Shown here in pieces: positions 1 through 9,502 of a DNA stretch of 19,118 nt. The stretch comes from Flammula alnicola. Taxonomy: Eukaryota; Basidiomycota; Agaricomycetes; Agaricales; Strophariaceae. Location of the stretch: the NCBI GenBank assembly GCA_015499995.1, contig JADNRV010000657.1, positions 1 to 19,118 of the forward strand, in the 5' to 3' direction. The translations under genes were made by a program, and so were the position numbers. The notes beneath the pieces were generated by a model, which was not told the origin of the DNA, searched no databases, and saw nothing but the letters and a program-made list of their open reading frames with translations. Every line of letters begins with the position of its first letter. Positions within the stretch are counted from its first letter, which is position 1.

Positions 1-2
1 CT

Positions 3-80
3 CAGGGGCCTGAGGACAAGAAAGCCGCTCCACGCGAACCAGCCATTGATCAAGCCTGCTCGCTACCTACTATAGCGTAA
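3..80 (+). CDS. Possible 3' end of an upstream gene (partial)
   Basis: An open frame entering from the left edge reads about 25 codons (hydrophilic, ...EDKKAAPREPAIDQA...) and ends at a TAA at 78-80. A perfect GTAAGT donor lies at 77-82, overlapping that stop. If it is used, an intron 77-132 (acceptor TACAAG, branch-like CTGAT) would join the same frame to a short serine-rich tail ending at TAA 185-187. I cannot name a family from so few residues. The composition is plausible for a disordered fungal C-terminus, but the call rests only on an open frame plus splice signals and could be chance. Confidence 0.25.
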   Translation, partial: QGPEDKKAAPREPAIDQACSLPTIA

Positions 81-464
81 GTCTCTTTGAACTCTTTCAC
101 AGCAGTTGATGGTTATACTGATTCTTTACAAGAAGCTCTTCGGCTCCAAGTGCTTTAACACTCGACCAAGGTTCCTCTGTTTGTTAATCCAGGCCCAAAC
201 ATAAGTACAACTTCTAGTCCGCCTATCAGCCGATGTACTTGAACTCCTTCAACGTCGATTAGTCGTAAGGGCTAAAGCTACTTGTGCAAGGACTCATGAA
301 GGACCCTATCTGGAAGCCTTGCTTGATATAAGTATAGACCAAGTTAACGTAGTCTGTCAGATGTAGGCGCTCTTCGTGTGAATAATTTCCCTGACCCTCT
401 TGATAACTTCTTAGCGCCGAGCAAAAATATCTCTGTCAGCTGCGAGGTACCTCTCACCGCCAAC

Positions 465-1046
465 ATGTCAGCAACCGTCACCATCGACTTCCACCCTTTC
501 CAAGTTTACTCTTTAAACCACGTCAATTATGTAAGTACGCCCAAAGTATAGACAAATTCACTTGACGAAATTCTCCATCGATGTTCTACGCGACATCCAC
601 AGAAAACGTATGACTTGCCTTCATTTCAAGTTGTATCCAAGCGATCCACCACCTCGAGACCCGTCCGCTGTGCAGAAAAGGGATTACCGCCCCTCGATTT
701 CATCACCTCCTCGTCGGATCTTATCACCCCAGCGCATCATATGCCTCATCTGAACCTTCCTAGATCTGAACCCCAAAAGAAAGTAACCGCAGATTGATAC
801 CCCCGCTTCCCGAGTTCTAATCCTCAAGATCCGAGGCAGAGCCCATTCGCATCAGGCAGGAGCCAGACCCGGGAGGTATTGGAGATAGAGAGACAGAAGC
901 AAAGCGACCTGGCGCGCACGGTCGTGGAGTACTTGGAGCTACGAGGAATGGATTGGAAGGTATTGGCCGTTGGTGGAACAAGTCGCTTCTGGCCCCATGC
1001 GCGCGCGAAGGCAATCGTTAGGCTGCGTCTGCCCCAGGCATACTAG
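465..1046 (+). CDS. Small spliced gene of unknown function
   Basis: I do not recognise this protein. The start is chosen at ATG 465 in a good fungal context (CCAACATG). Exon 1 (465-530, 22 codons) ends at a perfect GTAAGT donor. Intron 531-602 ends CCACAG and has a TTGAC branch-like site. Exon 2 continues in phase from 603. If exon 2 is read through it stops at TGA 795-797, giving 86 aa. If a 57-nt intron 783-839 is removed (donor GTAACC, branch-like TTCTAATC, acceptor GGCAG), the frame continues to TAG 1044-1046, giving 150 aa. The longer product has a middle rich in Pro/Ser/Arg and a more ordered end with a charged helix-like stretch (EVLEIERQKQSDLARTVVEY). No signal peptide or membrane segment is visible. 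Beyond 840 all three frames are fairly open, so exon 3 is the weakest part. Confidence 0.4.
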
Positions 1047-1442
1047 TATCTGCATTACTTGTGGGTACCGCTGCCGACCTGGACCCCATTTCAGAGCACC
1101 GACACTCGGCGATACCCATTCTGTATAGCTGTCGGGAGGATCATCAGCCAATGGTGATCCTCAAGGCTTAGCTTATGGGAACATTCGAACCGTTATCTTT
1201 TTCGTGGTCGCGAAAAACTTCAAACGGGCATAGGCGATGGAATTTCGGGGAAGAAGAAGATTTCAGGCCACGAGATTTACGGTCTTCAATGATTCAATGC
1301 CGTTTAACGTGCCGTTCTTGTAACGCAGCCGAGTAGGTGTTAGAATCTGATCGATGTCTAGCAAAGTTCGAGCTTGGGTGGCAATACCGACACAACTATC
1401 AACGAAAACCATCAACGGTTGACCGATCAATAAGCTGGGTAT

Positions 1443-1472
1443 TTATCTGCCCGGCAAGCTCCGGGCAGATAA
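1443..1472. repeat. Perfect inverted repeat, 12-bp arms with 6-nt loop
   Basis: The left arm TTATCTGCCCGG (1443-1454) and right arm CCGGGCAGATAA (1461-1472) are perfect reverse complements around the spacer CAAGCT. The arms contain the 9-mer TTATCTGCC that recurs at 1631-1672. Each arm includes an AGATAA core, which fits the HGATAR sites bound by fungal GATA factors. A hairpin or transposon terminus is the alternative reading. Confidence 0.75.
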
Positions 1473-1630
1473 CTTTATGACGAAAGTTGACGAAGCATCG
1501 CGAATTATGGCATCAAATATGCCCTCCGAGCTGTAAAAAGTTGGTCGCGCATAATTAATGTGTCATTTAAAACTTCTGTCTCTTCAGAATTATTTTTTGT
1601 CCAATGAAAGGCTCACATTTCGCAAATTAG

Positions 1631-1672
1631 TTATCTGCCCACTCAGAAAGTTATCTGCCATGGCAGATAACT
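1631..1672. repeat. TTATCTGCC direct copy plus 24-bp perfect palindrome
   Basis: TTATCTGCCC at 1631-1640 is followed 10 bp later by a perfect 24-bp palindrome at 1649-1672, with half-site AGTTATCTGCCA centred at 1660/1661. Together with the hairpin at 1443-1472 this makes five copies of TTATCTGCC or its complement in 230 bp. A CACGTG E-box abuts the right end at 1673-1678. Confidence 0.75.
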
Positions 1673-2437
1673 CACGTGATATTTTCCCGCGCATCTGAGA
1701 CTCTTGCTCCTGCTGGATCGGCTCTTGCGCACTCGACAGAGGCTCAAATAAATTACGGAAACAGTTGAAAAAATTAGACACACTTTACATTAGTAACTGA
1801 AATGGCTGGGGAAATTTTTGACAGATAAAATGGGTTATTGAGTGCAATATTCGAAAAACAAGACCTGAAAGTCACTCAAAATCTATCCGGCTGCGTGCAG
1901 AATGGGCGCCAGACATTTTTTGACATTTGGTAGATGGCAGAAATGAAATTTAGAGCTAATTTAAGCTACAAAAATTCCCTGAAGGGATCAGAGCTGTCCA
2001 GTGAATTCTCTCTCTTTTCCTCTTTTTTTGAATTCTTTTTCTTACTTCTGACCGTGAAAATACCCAGACTATTGATGGGAAAACCCTATCAACGGCGTCG
2101 AATGAGACATTCATTGATGATCAGCCATTGCTAACTCAATTTTATCGTACGTCTTGTTTATATATTATTACTGGGGCTTTTTGACCTCATTATCTCAACA
2201 CAGAACTTCGACTCTTCAACGTTTCAACGACGACGCCATAATTTCTTGATCAGGCCAACTCTAGAGAGACAAGAACGGCTCCAATAATTCCTATCTATTT
2301 CAACAACGACAATGTGGCCTCCAGGTTACGCGTTGATGTCATTTATGTACTCAAATTGTTTGTATCTTGGTGAGATTCTTTTTTGTGTAAGCCCTGATTA
2401 GGACGAGCGGATCTCATCCGTATCTACGATGTTCCAG

Positions 2438-2443
2438 TATAAA
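2438..2443 (+). promoter_or_regulatory. Candidate TATA box of the ammonia-lyase gene
   Basis: TATAAA lies 42 bp before the chosen ATG at 2485. If it sets transcription start about 30 bp downstream, the leader would be very short. It is the only strong TATA match close to this gene, but its use is inferred. Confidence 0.4.
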
Positions 2444-2484
2444 GAGCCCAAAACCGAAGTCGCAGTTTGGAACATCCGGTGTCA

Positions 2485-5300
2485 ATGGTACTCGACGACT
2501 CAGCCCATGAAAGCTCCTTCAAAGTCGTGAATGGTGTGGCATCTGGCCACCCGCCGCCTCTGAATCGCCCGGTCTTGGGGACTGCCTCGCCGACCTTGTT
2601 GTCCAAGTTTATTGAGACACATAGGGAGATTGCGAAGTACAAGTAAGATGCGCAGTCCTTGTACTTTATCGTACGATACTAACGGAATTATTTCCAGGAC
2701 TCAACCCGTCAAGGTCGATGGACATACTTTGACGACTGCTGGCATTGTCGCTGCTGCGCGTCATTCTGCCTCCGTCAAACTCGACGATTCCAAGAAAGTC
2801 AAGGAACGCGTCGACAAGAGCCGACAAGTCGTTGTTGACAAGGTTGCCAGTGGTACTAGCATCTATGGCTTATCTACGGGATTCGGCGGCAGTGGTATGT
2901 TCTTTCTGCGTACTTCTGTCACTATGCTAACAGAATGACACAGCCGATACTCGTACTGACAAACCGTTGATGCTCGGCCATGCACTCCTCCAGCACCAGC
3001 ACATCGGTATCCTGCCGACATCCAACGAACCTTCCAGCATCCTGCCTCTTCAGGATCCTAGTGCTTCGACGACCATGCCAGAATCTTGGGTCCGGTTAGT
3101 GCATGTCTTCGTTATACTATTAACCGTATTGCTGACGGATTTTCTGCCGTCTGTAGAGCGGCTATCTTGATCAGAATGAATTCTCTCATTCGTGGTCATT
3201 CAGGTATCAGGTCGGTTATTCAGGCTTGTTCGTTGAAGTTGGGCTCATATCAGCTCTTATGGATTAGGTGGGAACTCATCGAGAAGATGCACGAGCTCAT
3301 AACCGCCAATATCACGCCTGTCATCCCTTTGAGAGGCAGCATATCGGCCTCAGGAGGTTAGTTTAAGTCTTTTCTGCAGTATCATGTTTAATTTATTTTT
3401 TCTCGATTGCTATTCAGACCTTTCTCCTCTGTCTTATATCGCAGGAACCTTAGGTATGTCATCTGATCTCAGCTGGTCCATTTTGTCGAGTTGAAAGCTG
3501 ACGCGAAAGTAGTTGGCAATGCCTCCATACAAGTTTATGATGGTCCCAAATCTTTTGGTCCTCGTCAGAAGGTCCCATCGCATGAAGCCTTGCGCAGCCA
3601 TGGTATTGAACCTATTGCGCTGGCGTCCAAGGAACATCTTGGATTAGTGAACGGAACTGCTGTTTCCGCCGCGGTCGCTGCACTGGCCGTCGACGATGCC
3701 GTCAACCTTGCTCTCCTAGCCCAAGTCTGCACGGCCATGGGCACAGAAGCTCTTAACGGGACCCGTGGCTCCTATGCTTCCTTTATTCATGCCGTTGCAC
3801 GTCCTCACCCAGGCCAGGTCAGGTCTTTTAAACTCTGACATTATCTTCTAGTCATTTAACATTTTGGTCTAGGTCGAATGTGCGCAGAACATCTGGAATC
3901 TCTTGCAAGGCAGCAAACTTGCCCAACTTCACGAGGAAGAAGTCAGTCTTGAAGAAGATCGCTACTCGCTGAGGCAAGACCGGTATCCTCTACGCACTGC
4001 ACCCCAGTTCCTCGGTCCGCAGATCGAGGATATACTCTCTGCCATGACTTCTATAACTCAGGAGTGCAATTCCAGTCAGTAATCTCTCTCTCGCCGCTCG
4101 TCTCTGCCACTGAGCATTTTTCATTAGCCACCGATAACCCCCTCGTAGAGAGCGATACCGGTATCATTCACCATGGAGGCAATTTTCAGGCTATGGCTGT
4201 AACTAATGCCATGGAGAAGACACGCCTCTCCTTACATCACATCGGTAAACTCCTTTTCGCCCAGAGTACCGAACTCTGCAATCCTGCCATGAACAACGGT
4301 CTACCCCCTTCTCTCGCAGCCAGTGACCCTTCGTTGAATTACCATGGCAAGGGTATAGATATCGCCACGGCGTCGTATGTAGCAGAACTTGGGTATCTCG
4401 CTACTCCAGTCTCAACTCACATCCAATCGGCTGAGATGCATAATCAGGCCATAAAGTGTGTATCACGTTCCTGCCCCTAACATGTTGTTCTGATTGGATT
4501 CTCGACTGTAGTTCTCTGGCCTTGATATCTGCGAGAGCTACTCTCACTTCATTGGATGTTCTATCTATGTTGACGGCCTCGTACCTATATCTTCTTTGCC
4601 AAGGTACGCTCGATTGAATTCAGTTGAACTGCGCTACCCACTCAATTGACTCTTTTTCAGCCTTGGATCTGCGTACCCTTCGTGGCGAATTTCTCCGTGG
4701 CCTCGAAACCATCCTCCTCGAAGAATTGGCGACTTCTTTCAGCTCCTTCCTACCTTTGCCAGAAGATAACATTCTTTCTGCCAAATTATCCAGGATCTTG
4801 GAACACACTTTCGACAAGACAACGGTAATGGACAGTGCTGATCAGATGCGTGCCATGGCCGCGGCCACCATACCCGCGATCCTTGACTTCTTCACCAACG
4901 TCGATGCGGCCGAAAGCTCTGCTCCGAGCCCCACTCTCAGCACCATCCGCGAATTCCAATCCCGCATTGCTGCAAGGGCTACCGAATTGAAGGAGAATTT
5001 GAGGAAGGAATTCCTCAGTGGCAGCCGCGGTGCCGCACCGGCCAGCTCTCAACTTGGAAAGACCAAAGGCATGTACGAATTCATTCGAAAGGATCTCGGA
5101 ATTAGGATGCATGGTCTCGAGAACCATGGCCTCTTCGTCAATGGTATCGGCCAAGATGATGTGTCTATCGGCCACAACATCTCAAAGATATACGAAGTAG
5201 GTTTGCCGATCTCTTCACTCTTCGCCATGATCTCATTTTATCTGTTTAGGCTATACGCGATGGGCACATGCAAAGCGTCGTTCTGTCTTTGTTCGCTTAA
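2485..5300 (+). CDS. pal: Phenylalanine/tyrosine ammonia-lyase
   Basis: This enzyme removes ammonia from L-Phe (and probably L-Tyr) to give cinnamate or p-coumarate. Exons: 2485-2642, 2698-2894, 2944-3094, 3157-3210, 3268-3356, 3418-3453, 3513-3817, 3873-4074, 4128-4455, 4512-4603, 4661-5196, 5250-5300. All introns are GT-AG, 49-62 nt, and all phases agree, giving 2199 nt and 732 aa, the usual length for fungal PAL. Visible motifs are the catalytic-loop Tyr109 in YGLSTGFGG, the MIO-forming Ala214-Ser215-Gly216 ([17 protein letters not shown], split by an intron just after ASG), LVNGTAVS, and TTDNPLV with HHGGNFQ. The selectivity pair His136-Gln137 ([11 protein letters not shown]) is the fungal type, linked in known enzymes to acceptance of Tyr as well as Phe. 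No frame breaks were found. An upstream ATG at 2428 is out of frame, so 2485 is preferred. Possible GATA-type sites lie about 0.8-1.0 kb upstream. Confidence 0.95.
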
Positions 5301-5531
5301 GTTCTCACTAGACAGTTTGTATACAAATTATGCGCGTATGTATTGTACGGGACGTATGAAATGCTTCAGTTAAGTCTGATCGATGGATGATGAGATTGTT
5401 CAAACAAACTATTCATTAACCAACAATAGAAAGCATCAATATGGTACTGTGTAATACAAGGTAATACATGCGAAAGATAAGTTACTTAAGATACATAGCA
5501 TGTATATCTATCTGTCTGTGCGAGGAATAGG

Positions 5532-7204
5532 CTATGACTGTTTTAACTTTTCACTTGTCGGTCGGAAGGTAATTCTAACTTCTGTAATCTCTTTACGTGC
5601 GGCTTTTAGCACGCGTTCGATCTCTCGTTCCAGCGCAGTGGACTGAGAAACAGTGATAGACCCAGAGACCTCGGCAGTGAGGTCGACGAACAGTAACGAC
5701 CCGGCATGGCGTGCACGGAGTTGTTGGATACCCATCAATGGCGGCAGCACTGTACCATCTTGCTCATTTATCAGCTGGGTAGAGCCTGAGTTGTCGACTA
5801 ATGTTTCTAGCACCTGTTTGATGGATTGTCGCGTCCGTGGTGATGTACCGGCATCTGTAAGATCTCCCCAAGCTCCAGCAAGAAGACTGAATCCTTGTTG
5901 TAAAATTACGACTGAAACGACGAGTCCTAGAGAAGAGCATGGTATATCAGCCTTTAGAAGATATAACGGTAAGTGAATGTGCATACCACCAATGGGATCC
6001 AGTGGGAAAGCAGGGAAGACCCAAGTCCAGGATGGCAAAGAACGCAACCAAGCTGGAGTATGCGTCGCTTCGGTGGTGAATGCATTTGCTAGAAGAACCG
6101 GGCTCTTCTCCTCATCTGCAACGACTTTTGTAATTCTGTATAGCCACTCTTTGCATATCACTCCGCCTGCAGCGAACCAAGCGCATTTACATCCATGGCA
6201 TGAACATGGTCGTGTCCGACGACAGGAAGAGGAGCACTCGACGAAATATATGATAAAATGTCGTGTAGATGACCTGGCGGAAGGGTCACAGCCGTCTCGC
6301 TCAAAGCCACAACGAGAAGGTGGTACGAATGGAAACCAATGCCGAGGGCACCGCCAATTAATAGTAGTGAGATGGTAGTCGTGCCGAGGGTCTCAAATTT
6401 CGCGAAACCATATGGGTATCTTTCGGAAGGAGGTTTGCGCGAAAGGCGCCAGCAGAACAAAGTGACAAAGTCACCTAGTAAATCTAAGAAAAGGTTAGCA
6501 TGTTGGTCGCAAGAGTGAGGTAGGAAGCACGCGACGAACCACTCATGGAATGTCCAGCATCCGCAAGCAGTGAAGCTGAGTGCATATACCACCCAGCAAG
6601 GCCCTTAGCGGCTGTCAGAGCTATGTTGGAAAATAGTCCGACCAAGGTTATGTAGCTTCCACGATCGCCTGGTTAGGAGAATGAATTTCAATACTCAGAC
6701 ATGAAGGAGTGACATTGTCGCGACATACCAGAGCCTTTCAAAGCTGCTATTATTTGCTCTGCATCATGTGTATGCGCCTCTTCTCCATGTGAATGCGAAT
6801 GGCCGAATATCGAGTGTGAATGAGAGTGCTCCTCATGCCCATCGGAATCATGGTGGTGATTCTCGTGTCCGTTCTGGTTCTTACGCTCCTTTCCGTCCGC
6901 TACCGTTTCGCTGGATCCTTCTTGGTAGAAAGTGAGCGCGTTTGGGCATATTGAGCCGGAGGGATTGGGAGGAAGAAAGTCGGAGAAGGGAAGAGGGAGA
7001 CGTCTTCAAGGGTATGTATCCAATTGGGGCGGCCACGTTAGTTCTCAGGGACGAGAGTGGAATGCAATAGTGACACGACGACAGTTCAGAAAACAGACGA
7101 ATACGTGTCCTTCCGGGGCCGTAGAGGAAGAAAGGAACTTTTGTGGAGAGAGGACTCGTGGATAACCTCCTGACCTGTTTTACTCGATAGGCAGAGATGA
7201 TCAT
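5532..7204 (-). CDS. Mitochondrial cation diffusion facilitator (MMT1/2-like), frame-broken
   Basis: CDF family metal exporter, most like fungal mitochondrial MMT-type transporters. Tentative exons on the minus strand: 7204-7077, 7003-6729, 6668-6540, 6483-5987, 5926-5532. The N-terminus (MIISAYRVKQVRRLSTS...) resembles a mitochondrial presequence. A His-rich segment (HSHSHSIFGHSHSHGEE) precedes the membrane region. TM2 carries the first metal site HSMSD, followed by LLGDFVTLFCW and SERYPYGFAKFETLG. The second site HHRSD (TM5) and the C-terminal cytosolic domain are recognisable. However, the conserved protein changes frame three times: at 6182/6183 (NA^AWFAAG), 6081/6082 (NA^IHHRSD) and near 6026/6027 (AIL^TWVFP). 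No GT-AG intron I tried repairs these. Elsewhere the sequence is well conserved, so this is a recent pseudogene, a sequence error or something unusual. The first intron (7004-7076, GTGTCA...TTGAAG) is the least certain junction. Confidence 0.8.
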
Positions 7205-7587
7205 AACGAAGCGATGTTCGAGCGCTAGCTTCGGGTCCGATGTCTCGCAGTTCTTGTGGTGATGTCTTCAGGATGTTTCGTTGGACGTCTTGGACATGAC
7301 TAGGGGTTGTATAATGTCTCTCTCGTCACCTAAATATCTTCTCAGCGATGGGAATTGTACTCTGGAATCGTGATCATGACCAGGGTACCGGAATGGGCCC
7401 CAACTAGAACTACCCATACTCTGTTATACAAATCCGGGTTAGTCTTGACACAAAATTGTCTGGACAGCTCTCGATTCCGCTGATCACGATCAGATTTACC
7501 TGCAGCCAGTAAAAATCGTGCATTTCATATATTTCACCTCTGGATGGTTGCATGTACTTTACAATAAATTCAATAATTACAAGGCTC
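7205..7587. other. Intergenic region between two minus-strand genes
   Basis: I see no gene. It should hold the 3' end region of the Fe-ADH-like gene and the promoter of the CDF gene. A 10-bp inverted repeat, ATCGTGATCA (7367-7376) and TGATCACGAT (7481-7490), is the only clear structure. Confidence 0.45.
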
Positions 7588-9168
7588 CTACAATTCGAGA
7601 GGAGAATACAGCCCTTGGAGCAGCTTCACCACCTTGGGTAACAAAGGATCGTCCTCTGTTCCCAATGCTTGGCTGGCGATAGATGTCAAGTCTTCCTTGG
7701 GCACATTATACTGCGCGAGGGTTGACTGGAGACCCAGGTTGATTACGAGCCTGGTCACGACAAAGAGGTACTTATTAGCAGAGAGTATGACCTGAGGACT
7801 ACCATCTTGCACGTACTTGTTAATCAGTTCTGCCAAGCGCCGAACATCCCCTTCCAAAGAACCGGTTGGAGGTTCATGTAGATAGAATAGCGCAGCCGAC
7901 AATGCCTTTTTGTCATTTTCTGATGCAACTTCTGATTTCAAGAGCACGGTAGGCGCCAATGTAAGGCACTGTAAACTAGATGATGAGGAAAGACAAAAGA
8001 AGAGACAAGGAAGAGAATAGACCGAAGTTATCCCGTGAGGAATTGCATATCTTGCCCCAAGTTTGTGTCCCAGAGCATGCGACAAACCTAAAGCACTATA
8101 ATCATATGAAAACCTCAGCGCGCTATACTTCCTTATACCGCCTGATATGCTTACCTGTATTTTTCAAGCTTCATTGGCCATAAGCTCATCCATGATGCAA
8201 CTTGCAATCTCTGCCGAACATCGACCGCGTTTGGGTTGGCCTTTGACTCCGGGAGGTACTTGAAAAAGTCCGCCATTGCAGAGTAACAGAGAACTTTGAC
8301 GGGATGAGCGACATAGGGCCGGTATAAGTTCTCTAAAAGTTACTTGGTCTTAGCTTCTACATAGGTATCAGCTAGTTGCCATGAACTCACCAACAGTATG
8401 GTCAAGCGCTCTGATGCCGGTGGATAGCCTGTATATAGAACCTTGAGATTAGCCTGAGCATGTCAAGCGGACGCATGCAAGGGAAGAAGTGCACCAAAGT
8501 CTTTCAGGCGTTGCCAGGGTTAGTTCAGCATCAAGTATGATTCCAGCGGGTGCTAACTCCTGAGAAGAGACGGCGACTTTCTGGCCTGCATCGTCAGTGA
8601 AGCCTGCGCCAATCTAGTATGAAAGTTATTCCAAGCGCAAAGTGAAAGTGCTTGTAACTCACGGAATATTCAGCCGCGCTGAGGGTGGTTGGGATTGCAA
8701 TCTGGGGAGGAGTTTTCCCACCGAATTGCTTCTGAATGTTGTATAAAATCGCCTTGGAAGCATCAATGGGTGATCCACCGCCAACAGCCACAATACAGTC
8801 ACATCCAGTATCTGTGTACTGTTTTATGCCATTACGTATGCCGGCAATTGGAGAGTGTTCGCCAATCTCAAAGAAAGTCGCACCCCATGCGTCAAGTTCC
8901 TTCAGAATGGCTTCCACATTCCTCACCACATCAGTCTGTCATTTCTATCAGAACGTAGAAATGAAATAGTTTTTCCAGAACTCGCCTTTTCATGAAGACT
9001 TCTCCCGGTGACGATTAAAGCCTTCTTGACTCCGAGAGTATTTAATAACTTAGGCAAGGCTGTTTTAGTTGAGCCTGTGCCGTAATACACGCCTTTCAGA
9101 GTGTCTGTCCAGCTATAGAAGCCCTCCAATGGGGAAGAATCAAAGGTAGTTGTATCAAGGCTGGACAT
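7588..9168 (-). CDS. Iron-type alcohol dehydrogenase / maleylacetate-reductase-like
   Basis: NAD(P)H-dependent oxidoreductase of the Fe-ADH / dehydroquinate-synthase-like fold; maleylacetate reductase (maleylacetate to 3-oxoadipate) is the best guess. Minus-strand exons: 9168-8986, 8935-8663, 8613-8495, 8428-8391, 8332-8155, 8095-8023, 7968-7817, 7750-7588, totalling 1179 nt and 392 aa, normal for the family. The nucleotide-binding motif GGGSPID is at residues 113-119. His202 (ALDHTVE), His270 (SHALGHKLG) and His284 (IPHGITS) match the three metal-ligand histidines, with 14-residue spacing between the last two. The usual ligand Asp four residues before the first His is Arg198. Intron 8936-8985 starts with GC (AAG^GCGAGT). 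Intron 7751-7816 is 66 nt with no in-frame stop. A TATA-like site lies about 60 bp upstream of the ATG. It is divergent from the flavin-reductase-like gene. Substrate is not provable from sequence. Confidence 0.88.
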
Positions 9169-9502
9169 CGTAGGAAACTAGAGAGGAAGAAGCAACTTCT
9201 GAGACACTGCAGGTAGATGAGTGTAATCTTATATAGCGGCTATCTTGCTTACTGATATTGTAAGATCCCGCCTCCATGAAATATGCCCGAGTTCACACCT
9301 GGTCGCATTGAAGACGAACTGACATCATGATAAGAACGATAAATCGTAAGCTCCTCATCACAAGACCGCCTGTGACTTTTCCGCCTATTTCAGCTACCAT
9401 TTCGGGCTTCCGAACACCGTTGTTGCTCTATCGTGACCACGCTTTCTCTCAGATATCTGTTGGGACTAGTACGCGCGCAAAATTCAAGGTGGTCACTCTC
9501 CG
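9169..9502. promoter_or_regulatory. Divergent intergenic region (shared promoter candidate)
   Basis: This 334-bp gap separates the start codons of the Fe-ADH-like gene (minus) and the flavin-reductase-like gene (plus), so it must hold both promoters. A TATATAAG box is visible for the minus gene (9228-9235 on the plus strand). The 10-bp palindrome CAGATATCTG is at 9450-9459, in the likely leader of the plus gene. Confidence 0.55.
9228..9235 (-). promoter_or_regulatory. Candidate TATA box of the Fe-ADH-like gene
   Basis: TATATAAG on the minus strand, about 60 bp upstream of the ATG at 9168. Spacing is suitable for a start site about 30 bp downstream and a short leader. Confidence 0.45.

Larger units (their letters stand above)
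1047..2437. other. Long intergenic region upstream of the ammonia-lyase gene
   Basis: I see no convincing gene here; the open frames on both strands are short and have no splice support. From about 1490 to 2200 the sequence is AT-richer than its surroundings, with a pyrimidine-rich run near 2005-2050. It holds the TTATCTGCC palindrome cluster (1443-1672), a CACGTG E-box (1673-1678) and near-copies of the motif at about 1821 (CAGATAAAA) and 1935 (GGCAGAAAT). It probably combines the ammonia-lyase promoter with a possible short mobile-element relic. Confidence 0.5.

Noticed and set aside
939..1151. Minus-strand 70-codon open frame
   Set aside because: No family resemblance; it lies in a GC-rich patch where several frames are open by chance.
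4786..5175. 129-codon minus-strand open frame opposite the last large PAL exon
   Set aside because: The plus strand encodes the conserved C-terminal part of PAL in full phase; the antisense frame is a shadow.
6168..6191. A 24-nt GTAAAT...CAG segment as a tiny intron repairing the first frame break of the CDF gene
   Set aside because: Its length is a multiple of three, so the following TGA stays in frame, and it would delete conserved AWFAAG residues.
5977..6378. Plus-strand 133-codon open frame across the CDF gene
   Set aside because: It lies antisense to recognisable CDF motifs and has no features of its own.
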